NCBI RefSeq assembly: GCF_001613545.1
Contig: NZ_BDCO01000002.1
Coordinates: 744,001 to 808,000, forward strand
Length of the DNA: 64,000 nucleotides
From: Terrimicrobium sacchariphilum
GTDB taxonomy: Bacteria; Verrucomicrobiota; Verrucomicrobiia; Chthoniobacterales; Terrimicrobiaceae
Direction: 5' to 3'
In this document: positions 6,946 through 15,574 of the stretch, piece by piece
Numbering within the stretch: position 1 is the first letter of the stretch
Layout of the letters: the number at the start of each line of letters is the position of its first letter
Notes under the pieces: model-generated
What the model saw: the letters and a program-made list of their open reading frames with translations, nothing else
What the model was told of the DNA's origin: nothing
Databases searched by the model: none
Translations under genes and position numbers: made by a program

Positions 6946-8939
6946 CTGCAAGGGAAATTTCCCGTCATCCGCAGCAGGTCGCTCCCCGCACGTGGCATTG
7001 CGGCACGCTTACTTACACGAAGGCGACGCTCGTTTCCCTCTTTGTCTTCCTCCTTGTCGGGAGCCTTTCGTTCAACCTGATGATGATGGTCATCCCGAGC
7101 ATCCTGCCGCTCAAGCTGAAGGCGCTGGGCGCTTCGGATGTGCTCATCGGCCTGCTGCTCACCAGCATTTTCCCGATGTTCGGGATGTTCATCTCGCCCT
7201 ATCTCAGCTTCAAGAGCGACTATCTGCGAACGCGCTGGGGCAGGCGCAAGCCGTTCTTCTTCGTCACGCTTCCGTTCGTCACTCTGAGCATCGTGCTGCT
7301 GGCGTTTTCGGAGGACATCGCGCGATACCTGCACGTGAGCGGCGTCCTGGCCGCACTCACCCCGGCGGGAGCCGCCGTGTTGCTGGTCAGCACCTGCATC
7401 GTGCTCTTCCAGTTCTCCGATGTCGTGATCGCGTCGGTCTATATCTACATCTTCAACGACACCGTGCCGGTCGCGCTCTCGGGTCGCTTTTTCGGGCTGA
7501 TGCAGATGGTGACGGCATCGCTCGGGTTTCTCTACAACTACTTCATCTTCCAGTACGCGGAGAGCCACATGCGGGAGATTTTTCTTGGCGTTGCCGCAGT
7601 GTATTTTGTTGGCATCGGGCTGCTCTGCATCTTTGTACGCGAGGGAGAGTATCCGCCCGTCACCGGGGAGGATGAGCAGAAGACGCGCGGCTTTGCCGGT
7701 CTCAAGACGTTCTTCCGGGAGAGCTTTTCCCACAAGTTCTACTGGACGAAGTTTGCCTATGCCATCAGCCCGGCGCTGGCTGCAGCGATGTGGCCGTTCG
7801 AGATTTTCTTTTACCGGGAGATGGGGCTCACGCTCGACTATGTCGGCAAGACTGGAGCCATTGTCGCGCTGGCCGCCATGGTGGCGGCCTATTTCGCCTC
7901 CATCTTCATCGATCGCTGGCATCCCTTGAGAATCCTCGCCTACTCGGCGGTCTTCGCCGCGCTGCTCTCGCTGGGCAACTGGGTGTGGCTCTTTGTCACG
8001 CTGCCGCCCAAGGCGTTTTTCTGGCTCCAGATGCTCGGCGGCGCGCTCATCGGCGTCTTCCACGCCGCCCTGTGCAACGTGGCCACAGTGCCGCTCGACA
8101 TGCGGCTGCTCCCCCGCTCGCGCTACGGTCAGTTTTGCTCCGCCCAGTCGATCGTAACGAATGTGATGAAGATGATCGCGGGCGTTCTGGTCGGCGGCTT
8201 TTTCTATATCCTCAAGACCCTCTTTTTCAACGGGTCGGATTTCGCCTACCGGCTGAACTTTCTCTGGACCGCCACGGCGAGCATCGCGATGGGGTGCGTC
8301 ATCGTCAGCCTGTACCGCCAGTGGCTCGCGCTCGGGGGGGATAGGCAATTCAGCCCGCCTGCGCCGTGGTCCGAGGAGGGGCGTGAGGAGATGGACCGCC
8401 CGGGATTTGTAGGCACGCAGGTGCGCTGGCTCAAGTACGCCCTCGCCATGATCAGCGTGGTGATGGTGTGCGACGCCGTGCTCGTCGTGAGCGTCGCCGC
8501 CTGGCTGTGGGTCCATGGCTGGTCCGACGCCCTCCGGGTCTACCTGCTGGCGCTCATCCCGTTTTCCGCGCTCCTCATCTTCTGCTGGTTCCGGCTGCGC
8601 CGACGGATTCTCCTGAGTGTCGGGGACTCTCTGGCCGGGCGTACACCCCGCGATGGCATTCCGCACCATGGTGTGTTGTTTGTGAAGTCATGCGTCCTGC
8701 TGCTCGGCGTCCTGGTGAAGGTCGGGTTCGTCGTGGTGGCCATTCACAACGGCCTGCACACCGGCGTGATCGTCTTCGGCCTTAGCGCCCTCATCATCGA
8801 CCTCGGCGTGATTGCGGCAGTCGCCATCCTCTGCCGCATCGAGCGAGGCTATGATCCACTGCTGGATTACGATGGCCGCAAAACGGCAGCGGAGTCGGCC
8901 GCCAACGTCATCGAGGAGCCGGTCGCGCAGCCTGTGTGA
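6942..8939 (+). CDS. MFS sugar transporter (GPH/SLC45-like) with extra C-terminal membrane domain
   Basis: 665 residues starting at the GTG at 6942, overlapping the esterase stop (translational coupling). The N-terminal 12-helix part has the MFS loop motif SDYLRTRWGRRKPFF after helix 2, typical of sugar/cation symporters of the GPH and SLC45 groups. Unusually, residues about 490-640 add four more hydrophobic segments (around YALAMISVVMV, VYLLALIPFSALL, CVLLLGVLVKVGFV and FGLSALIIDLGVI), making the protein some 170 residues longer than the family norm. It probably imports the oligosaccharide released by the enzymes around it. Confidence 0.85.
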   Translation: MTAREISRHPQQVAPRTWHCGTLTYTKATLVSLFVFLLVGSLSFNLMMMVIPSILPLKLKALGASDVLIGLLLTSIFPMFGMFISPYLSFKSDYLRTRWGRRKPFFFVTLPFVTLSIVLLAFSEDIARYLHVSGVLAALTPAGAAVLLVSTCIVLFQFSDVVIASVYIYIFNDTVPVALSGRFFGLMQMVTASLGFLYNYFIFQYAESHMREIFLGVAAVYFVGIGLLCIFVREGEYPPVTGEDEQKTRGFAGLKTFFRESFSHKFYWTKFAYAISPALAAAMWPFEIFFYREMGLTLDYVGKTGAIVALAAMVAAYFASIFIDRWHPLRILAYSAVFAALLSLGNWVWLFVTLPPKAFFWLQMLGGALIGVFHAALCNVATVPLDMRLLPRSRYGQFCSAQSIVTNVMKMIAGVLVGGFFYILKTLFFNGSDFAYRLNFLWTATASIAMGCVIVSLYRQWLALGGDRQFSPPAPWSEEGREEMDRPGFVGTQVRWLKYALAMISVVMVCDAVLVVSVAAWLWVHGWSDALRVYLLALIPFSALLIFCWFRLRRRILLSVGDSLAGRTPRDGIPHHGVLFVKSCVLLLGVLVKVGFVVVAIHNGLHTGVIVFGLSALIIDLGVIAAVAILCRIERGYDPLLDYDGRKTAAESAANVIEEPVAQPV

Positions 8940-8943
8940 AACA

Positions 8944-11337
8944 ATGAAAATCCTCCACGTCCTGTCATTTGCCTGTCTGCTTTCCCTCCGCGCGGCGTGG
9001 GCGTCGGACATCGTGTCCCTCCAGCCGCTCACCGACTCCATCCTCATGCTGGAGCTCAAGGACGGGCATGTGCAGTATCACCAGCGGGGCCAGCCGGTCT
9101 CCGCGGACAAGGTAATCACTGATCCCCTCGATGTCGCGCGGGCGGCGCAGCCCGGCAGCTATCGGATCACCAGCCCGGACGATCCCGCCTACAAGGATAG
9201 CGTGTCGCCGGCCGCCATCGGGCGAAAGAGCAAGGGCGTCGAGTTTGCCTGGATACGCAACGGCTGGGCCAACAACCGCGTAGTGAACACCGAGCCGGAC
9301 CATGTGAAGGAACACTGGATCTATCTTCATCTGCCCACCCCGATGAAGCCCGGCATGACCTATGAAGTGGAAACCGGCGATCTGGCGAAGAACGCCAGGG
9401 TGTCGAAGCTGACCTACGATCCTGAAAAAGCCCGCTCGGAGGCGGTACATGTCAATACGCTCGGCTACGTGCCGGGCGCGCCGGAAAAATATGCCTATGT
9501 TTATCACTGGATGGGCGACCGGGGGGCGCTGACCGTGGCGGATGCGGAGAAGCGCGCCTTTCATCTCATCGACATTTCGACGGGCAAAAGCGTCTTTGAC
9601 GGGACGCTGAAATACCGCAAGGGCCGCGACAACCCGGAGACCTATCAGGTCAACGACTCGCCGCCGTTCGGCAATTTCCTCAAGGCTGACGTGTGGGAGT
9701 GCGATTTCTCTACCGTCACCACGCCGGGGACCTACGTGGTCTCGGTCGACGGGGTGGGGTGTTCGTGGCCGTTCCGGATCGATGCGGATGTCTACCGGCA
9801 GGCGTTTCGCCCGGTCGCTCGCGCCCTCTATCACAACCGCTCCGGCATCGCACTCACCCGGCCCTACACCGAGTTTGAGCGTCCGGCTCCGCATCACCCG
9901 GGGCTGACCCCGGGCTTCGCGGGCAGGCTGTTTTACACGACGTCGCGATTCGCTGACTGGAGCGGAGAGAATGCCAAGCCCGCCGAGCTCAAGGCGGCCG
10001 CGAAGGGACCGCTCGACGCCTGGGGCTGGTATCAGGACGCCGGGGACTGGGATGGCTACTACTCGCACATGCGGGTGCCGCAGGAGCTGCTCATGGTTTA
10101 TGAGATGGCCCCGGGCAAATTCACTGACGGCGAGCTGAACATCCCGGAAAGCGGCAACGGCGTACCCGACATCGTGGACGAGGCGGCCTGGCTGCCCCGG
10201 TACGGGCACCGCCTGCGGCAGGAGCTCATGGCCAAGGGCTATGGCACCGGCGGCCTGGGCTTGCGCGTGAGTGGAGATGGCTTTGGAAAAGATACGAAAA
10301 CCCTCCCCGATGGCACCCAGGTGGGCCAGGGTTCCTGGGAGGATGTCAATCGAGAGTGGGCTGTGTCGGGAGAGGACCCGTGGTCGACCTACCGGTATGC
10401 CGGGGCGGCGGCCCAGCTCGCCTTTGCCCTCAAGCTGGCAAAGGCTCCGGACCCGGAGGGTGTGGATTGGGAAAAGGAGGCACGCGAGGCCTACGACTGG
10501 GCGGAGAAAAACACCCGTCCCGGCGATGAGGAGCCGCGCCGGCTATTTGATTCCTCCACCATCGTGCTGGCCGAGCCGCGCTCCTATGCGGCGGCGGCGC
10601 TCTTCCGCCTCACTGGGGAGAGGCGCTACGAGGAACGTTTCCTCGCCGACACCGCCGGCATCAAGTCGGGAGCGATCCTCTCCGGCGAGCGTGCCTACGG
10701 CCCCTGGGTCTATGCCCTCGGGGGCGGTCCCTCGCCCGCCGATCCCGCCACGCTCGAGCGCATCCGGGCGGCGATTTTCAAGACAGCCGACGAGAACATC
10801 CTGAATACCTCCTCGAAGCGGGCGCTGCGTTGGGGGGGCAACTTCGGCATGCCCATGCTCATCGGGCAGCAGACCACGCCGTGGGTACTCGACGGCGCTG
10901 TCGCCTATACGCTGGCCAGGGACTCGGACCCCGAAAAAGCCCGCCGTTATCTCGCCGGGCTCTACACGACGTGCGACTACTTCCTCGGAACGAACTCGCT
11001 GAACCAGACGTGGATCACCGGCGTCGGGCCGCGCTATCCCACCCAGATCTTTCACCTCGACGCGTGGTATAATGGCAAGGGGCGTTTCCAGGAGGGCCTC
11101 ATACCCTACAGCCCGTGGCGCAAGGGCAAGGACCTCGGCCAGGGACCCTGGGATTCCGACTGGGCCAACAGCTCGGTTTATCCCGCGATCGACGAATGGC
11201 CGGGGAACGAGCGCTGGTTCAGCAACCGATGCTCGCCCATGGGCAGTGAATTCACCATACACCAGAACCTCGCCCCGGCCGCCGCCATCTACGGCTTTCT
11301 CTGCGAGGACAAAACCTCGGGAGGCGGGTCCCGATGA
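8944..11337 (+). CDS. Secreted GH9-like glycosidase (endoglucanase-type)
   Basis: 797 residues from the ATG at 8944, four nt after the transporter stop; MKILHVLSFACLLSLRAAWA is a clear signal peptide. An Ig-like N-terminal region (about 150-300, VNTLGYVPGAPEKYA, PGTYVVSVDG) precedes an (alpha/alpha)6 barrel. DAGDWDGYYSHM (about residue 364) is the GH9 catalytic-base motif, and the C-terminal part has the GH9-type CDYFLGTNSLNQTWITG and a Glu in GSEFTIHQN as the likely acid. The usual paired His of the C-terminal motif is FHLDAW here, so it may be a distant GH9 with altered specificity. Confidence 0.82.
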   Translation: MKILHVLSFACLLSLRAAWASDIVSLQPLTDSILMLELKDGHVQYHQRGQPVSADKVITDPLDVARAAQPGSYRITSPDDPAYKDSVSPAAIGRKSKGVEFAWIRNGWANNRVVNTEPDHVKEHWIYLHLPTPMKPGMTYEVETGDLAKNARVSKLTYDPEKARSEAVHVNTLGYVPGAPEKYAYVYHWMGDRGALTVADAEKRAFHLIDISTGKSVFDGTLKYRKGRDNPETYQVNDSPPFGNFLKADVWECDFSTVTTPGTYVVSVDGVGCSWPFRIDADVYRQAFRPVARALYHNRSGIALTRPYTEFERPAPHHPGLTPGFAGRLFYTTSRFADWSGENAKPAELKAAAKGPLDAWGWYQDAGDWDGYYSHMRVPQELLMVYEMAPGKFTDGELNIPESGNGVPDIVDEAAWLPRYGHRLRQELMAKGYGTGGLGLRVSGDGFGKDTKTLPDGTQVGQGSWEDVNREWAVSGEDPWSTYRYAGAAAQLAFALKLAKAPDPEGVDWEKEAREAYDWAEKNTRPGDEEPRRLFDSSTIVLAEPRSYAAAALFRLTGERRYEERFLADTAGIKSGAILSGERAYGPWVYALGGGPSPADPATLERIRAAIFKTADENILNTSSKRALRWGGNFGMPMLIGQQTTPWVLDGAVAYTLARDSDPEKARRYLAGLYTTCDYFLGTNSLNQTWITGVGPRYPTQIFHLDAWYNGKGRFQEGLIPYSPWRKGKDLGQGPWDSDWANSSVYPAIDEWPGNERWFSNRCSPMGSEFTIHQNLAPAAAIYGFLCEDKTSGGGSR

Positions 11338-12923
11338 AGACACTTTCTCCCGGGAGAGGAGTTTCGCGACGAAAGTCCGCGATCTCTGCTGCCTGCCTCC
11401 TCTTCCCGGGAGGATGCCGGGCTTTTGCGGCGGTGCGACGAGCGTTGTGTCTCGGCTTGCTCGCTGCCTCGCCGCTCTGCGCTCGGGCGGAGGCGGGGCT
11501 GGATGCGGCCCCTTCGTCCGTCTGGTTTCCCATCGTGGCTCCCACCCGCATCTCGGCCAATATCACCGCGACAGAGGAGCCTGCGCTGGGCGGGCCGCCA
11601 CGTGCCGCCCAGACCATCGTCAAGCATGGCGACGGCTACAGCCAGTTCTCCTGGAGCGGGTTGAATCTCGCGATACCCAAGGATCGCCTGCTCTGCGTGC
11701 CGGTTTATCTCGGGGACTTCGAGGGGCCGGGAGGCTTCGCGCTGTCGCTCACGATCCAGCTGAAGAACGAGTCCGGAGCAATCAGCTACAACTTTTCCGC
11801 CGGAGCCTTCCGGGCCAACCGGTGGAGCTATCTGCCTCTGTGGGACCCGGCCTCTCCGGCCAGCGCGGCATTCAGCAAGCCGGGGACTTCCGTCGTGGCG
11901 GCCGACACGGGCTTTGATTTCTCCAGGCCGGTGACGGAGATCACCATGGCGCCCAACAACCTGCCGGTTGGTGCAAAGCTCTCCATTGGCTCCCTCGAGA
12001 CGGCGGCCAGGACGCGTCCAGTCCTCGTCGTCACGGATGACATCACGGACGACTCCACCTACACGCATATCGTTCCGATCATGGAGGCGGCCGGGTTTCG
12101 CGGGGGGCTGAGAATCGGGGGCTTCAAGGACGCGTCGTACTCTCCGGGCATCGTGGCCAAGCTTCGCGGCGCTTACGACAAGGGCTGGGATGTCTACAAC
12201 GGCTCCTGGTCGCGCACCGGGCTGAACACCGCCACCACGAGCGGGTTCTTTGAGGAGGAGATCGTCGCCTGCAAAACGCGCGCCGCGGAGCAGGGATTTA
12301 CCCGGGGCATGACGTGGTTCAGCAGCGCGGGGAATTCCCTCCCGAAGCAGGCGATCTGCCGGGAGATCGGCGCCAAGACCGGCATGACGATCTTTAAAAG
12401 CGGCGGGGGCGTCGGCAACGTCAATCTCCTCCCGCCCGGAGGGATCGAATTGCCCGCCATCGTCACCTCCGTGGGCATGGGCGGCTACCGGGAACTACAG
12501 GCCACCGGCAAGGCCGGGTCATCTACCCTCGTGGTCTCTCCCCATGCTGTCGGGCTGCGGGAGGGTTGCGCCGTCTCCGGGCCGGGCATTGCCCCTGGCA
12601 CCACCATCGCCCGTGACGGCATCCGGGGCGCGACGGTCACTCTTTCCATCCCGCTGGTTGCCGATGTCTCCGGTCCCGTGACCTTCACGGACTCGTACGA
12701 GGCTCATCAAGCCCTGGCCGATGGCCTCGTTTTCACCGGAGGCGTGCTCGTTTATTTTCTGCATGATCTCCAGCCCGAGGGAAGGCCCCCGTCCCGCATC
12801 TCTTTTCCTGCGGAAGACTTTGCACGGGTCGTCGCGTACTGGAAGGCCCGGAAGGATGCCGGGCTATTGGAAGTCCTCACGCCATCCGAGCTGGACGCCC
12901 GTCTCCGGGGCTCGGCGCAATGA
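11334..12923 (+). CDS. Secreted polysaccharide-deacetylase-like protein with inserted beta domain
   Basis: 529 residues, ATG overlapping the GH9 stop. A long basic leader and two hydrophobic stretches end at ARAEAG. After a jelly-roll-like N-terminal part, VVTDDITDDS (about 225) resembles the Asp-Asp motif of NodB-type deacetylases. Where the metal-binding His-x3-His would be expected the protein has NGSWSRTG, so the metal site looks lost. About residues 385-450 (ELQATGKAGSSTL to SGPVTFTD) form a short beta-rich insertion of the type GxxVSGxGIAPGTTI, common in structural proteins, splitting the catalytic domain. Catalytic activity is therefore doubtful. Last gene of the operon. Confidence 0.6.
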   Translation: MKTLSPGRGVSRRKSAISAACLLFPGGCRAFAAVRRALCLGLLAASPLCARAEAGLDAAPSSVWFPIVAPTRISANITATEEPALGGPPRAAQTIVKHGDGYSQFSWSGLNLAIPKDRLLCVPVYLGDFEGPGGFALSLTIQLKNESGAISYNFSAGAFRANRWSYLPLWDPASPASAAFSKPGTSVVAADTGFDFSRPVTEITMAPNNLPVGAKLSIGSLETAARTRPVLVVTDDITDDSTYTHIVPIMEAAGFRGGLRIGGFKDASYSPGIVAKLRGAYDKGWDVYNGSWSRTGLNTATTSGFFEEEIVACKTRAAEQGFTRGMTWFSSAGNSLPKQAICREIGAKTGMTIFKSGGGVGNVNLLPPGGIELPAIVTSVGMGGYRELQATGKAGSSTLVVSPHAVGLREGCAVSGPGIAPGTTIARDGIRGATVTLSIPLVADVSGPVTFTDSYEAHQALADGLVFTGGVLVYFLHDLQPEGRPPSRISFPAEDFARVVAYWKARKDAGLLEVLTPSELDARLRGSAQ

Positions 12924-12954
12924 CCGCACACCCCACCCGAGCGGGAAAAATGAC

Positions 12955-12968
12955 TGCATCAATATGCG
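12955..12968 (+). promoter_or_regulatory. Motif A site 4 upstream of the PEP-CTERM repeat protein
   Basis: TGCATCAATATGCG followed by TGA, ending 59 nt before the ATG at 13028. Confidence 0.75.
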
Positions 12969-13027
12969 TGACGTTTCAGTTGGCGGGGGCAGGTCTGCGC
13001 AATAGGTAGATTTTCAGACTAAAGTTT

Positions 13028-15442
13028 ATGAAACACTCCCCCTCGCCATCACGCTGGTACGGATATTCCCGGAATCGCCTCGGGCTCTTTTGCCTTGCGG
13101 CTCTGTCCCTTGTCGTGGGGCGGACCCAGGCTGCGACAGACCTCACCTGGGATACCGGATCCGGTGGAGGCATCCAGACTGCAAACGGAAACTGGGATCT
13201 CACCACGACAAACTGGACCAGCGACGGGGGCGCCTCGCGGGTGGCGTGGGTCAACGCCAATCTCGACAATGCCATTTTTACCACCATCGCGAGCGCTTAT
13301 AATGTGACGCTAACAACCCCGATCGTTGCTAATAATATCTCGTTCTCCAGCAACGGAGCCGGCAAGGTCACGCTCCAATCCTCGCAGTTGACTTTTGGCG
13401 GTACGATCAACGTGGCAACGGGCAATGTCGTGGCCATCGGCAGCCAGCTCTCCGGCGCGGGGTCGATCGTCAGCGCGGGTACTCTCACCCTGAGCGGAGC
13501 AACGAATAACTTCACCGGCGGAGTGACACTCAACACCGGGTCCAACCTGATTCTCAGCGGTGCGGGACTCGGAAACGATGTGCTCGGAACTGGTCTGCTG
13601 ACCCTGAACGGGGGTATGCTGAGCACCAACTTGTTTACCTCGGAGACCTCGCTGGTAAATAACATGCTCTTCGGAGGCGACTTTACGTTCAATCATACGA
13701 CCGGAGGTCTTTCGGGCGCGGTTGATCTCGGCGGGGCCACCCGCACCATCTCGGGGGTCGGCACCAACAGTGCGACATTCTCCGGTGTCGTCACCAATGG
13801 AGGTATTATCATTTCCGGGGCGGCCGGTCTTGGCCTCAGCAATGTCGCCAATACCTTCTCGGGAGGTGTCACGATCGCTTCTGGTTCGAAGCTGTCCTAC
13901 ACGGGAACAAGTTACAGCGGAAGCGCCGGGGCGGTCACGGCGGGCTCCCTGGGCACGGGAACGCTCGTTTTTGAGAACGGCTCGACCTTCGTTAATACTG
14001 GTAGCAATTCCAAGCTGGGAAACAACATGGTGGCCAATGGAAATCTGTCGCTTAATACGAATCTCATGAGGTTCGAGGGAGCGTTTGATCTGGGCGGAGC
14101 CACCCGTACGATCACGATGCTAAGCACCACCGGCGTGACTTTCGCCGGCAAGATCTCCAATGGCGGCATCATTTTCGCCGGCACCTCCGGAGCAATTTCA
14201 TTGACGAATACCGAAAGCGATTTCGCGGGAGGCGTCACCGTTGGCCCCAATACCAATCTGAGCATTACGGGCAACTCGGTCGGGACGCCCGGTGCCGTGA
14301 CCAAAGGTCCGCTGGGAACCGGCGTACTGACGATCAATGGCGGCAAGATCAGCACGAACTACACCTCCAACATCTATAACAACACGACCGTGGGCGGGGA
14401 CTTCACCATCGTTCCCGATGCCAGCTCCTACTTCTACGGCGACTGGGACCTGGGGGCCTCCGTTCGTACGGTGGACGTTCGCTCCGAGTTTACGAATAGA
14501 AGCCTACAACTCGGCAATGTCATCAAGGGCTCCGGCGGGCTCACCTTTACGACATCAACGAATTCGTCTTACGTCAGCAGCATCGTCATGAGCGGCTCGG
14601 CCTCCAATACCTACACCGGTGTGACGACGATGAACGGAGCGGCCTCCACGGCCTCCCTCACCCTGAACAAAAGCGGCGGGGCCACCGCGATCGCCGGGGA
14701 TCTGACCATTACCAGCGGCACGGTGAAGTATTCCTCCAACAACAACCAGATCGCCGACACCAGCAAGGTGACCGTCAATGGAGCCAGTGCGATCCTCGAC
14801 CTGGCCGCCAATCGCTCCGATACCGTGGGCACGGTCGTCCTCGACGGCGGCGGCAGCATCACGGGTACCGGTACCTCCACGCTGACCAGTACGGGATCGT
14901 TCGATTTCCGCAGTGGCTCGGTCACGGCCATCCTCGCCGGAAGCGGCATCACACTGACCAAGACCACCGCGGACTCTGTGACACTTTCCGGGGTAAATAC
15001 CTATACCGGCGCCACCACGATCACCCAGGGAACCCTCGTGCTGGGAACCACGGGAAGCATCGCCAGCTCGACCATCGGGTTTGGCGTGACGGATTCCGCC
15101 AGCGGCCTGCTGACCGCGCAGAACACGCTCTTCGCCTTCAGCGGCACACTCACCCTGGATCTGACCTCGGTGACCCTGACCCAGGCCTCATGGACTTTGT
15201 TCAACGGCTCGGCCTTTGGCATTGGCGACCTCAATCTCGGGAACGTGACCTCGAATCTCGCCGCACTCACCTTCGTCAACGACGGTTCAGGCAACTGGAG
15301 CGGCACGGACGCGAGCAGCCGTACATGGACCTTCTCGGAGGATCTGGGTACCCTTTCCGTGGTGCCGGAGCCCGCCACCTGGGCGCTTCTCGGAGCGGGT
15401 GTGCTGATGCTGGTGATCGTCCGCCGTCGCCGCATCGTCTGA
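13028..15442 (+). CDS. PEP-CTERM protein with autotransporter-type beta-strand repeats
   Basis: 804 residues. A signal peptide (hydrophobic about 19-36, TQAATD) is followed by Gly/Thr/Ser/Asn-rich repeats. GVNTYTGATTITQGTLVLGT near residue 655 is the classical autotransporter-associated beta-strand repeat, and earlier units such as NFTGGVTL, TFSGGVTI and DFAGGVTV repeat about every 120 residues. The C-terminus is VPEPATWALLGAGVLMLVIV followed by RRRR, a PEP-CTERM sorting signal recognised by exosortase. There is no autotransporter beta-barrel. The protein is probably a surface or extracellular beta-helix. It has its own motif A site. Confidence 0.9.
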   Translation: MKHSPSPSRWYGYSRNRLGLFCLAALSLVVGRTQAATDLTWDTGSGGGIQTANGNWDLTTTNWTSDGGASRVAWVNANLDNAIFTTIASAYNVTLTTPIVANNISFSSNGAGKVTLQSSQLTFGGTINVATGNVVAIGSQLSGAGSIVSAGTLTLSGATNNFTGGVTLNTGSNLILSGAGLGNDVLGTGLLTLNGGMLSTNLFTSETSLVNNMLFGGDFTFNHTTGGLSGAVDLGGATRTISGVGTNSATFSGVVTNGGIIISGAAGLGLSNVANTFSGGVTIASGSKLSYTGTSYSGSAGAVTAGSLGTGTLVFENGSTFVNTGSNSKLGNNMVANGNLSLNTNLMRFEGAFDLGGATRTITMLSTTGVTFAGKISNGGIIFAGTSGAISLTNTESDFAGGVTVGPNTNLSITGNSVGTPGAVTKGPLGTGVLTINGGKISTNYTSNIYNNTTVGGDFTIVPDASSYFYGDWDLGASVRTVDVRSEFTNRSLQLGNVIKGSGGLTFTTSTNSSYVSSIVMSGSASNTYTGVTTMNGAASTASLTLNKSGGATAIAGDLTITSGTVKYSSNNNQIADTSKVTVNGASAILDLAANRSDTVGTVVLDGGGSITGTGTSTLTSTGSFDFRSGSVTAILAGSGITLTKTTADSVTLSGVNTYTGATTITQGTLVLGTTGSIASSTIGFGVTDSASGLLTAQNTLFAFSGTLTLDLTSVTLTQASWTLFNGSAFGIGDLNLGNVTSNLAALTFVNDGSGNWSGTDASSRTWTFSEDLGTLSVVPEPATWALLGAGVLMLVIVRRRRIV

Positions 15443-15455
15443 AGGCAGTCCCCTT

Positions 15456-15491
15456 GGCAATGGAGGCGTGGCGCTCGACGCCTCCGATGCC
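15456..15491 (+). terminator. Hairpin after the PEP-CTERM gene, possible terminator
   Basis: GGCA-at-GGAGGCGT pairs with ACGCCTCC-ga-TGCC around an 8-nt loop, starting 14 nt after the stop. No U-run follows, so intrinsic termination is uncertain. Confidence 0.5.
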
Positions 15492-15574
15492 TTCTCATTC
15501 CCCCGGCGAGTTGTAAAGTCATGAGCCGGGGATGTCTTGCGGCCGGGCGTCACCCGTGATCCGCCGGAGCTTTT

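Noticed and set aside
6645-8669. Open frame of 674 codons on the minus strand
   Set aside because: Antisense to the MFS transporter; the product is a low-complexity Asp/Glu/Arg/His-rich sequence typical of GC-rich shadow frames.
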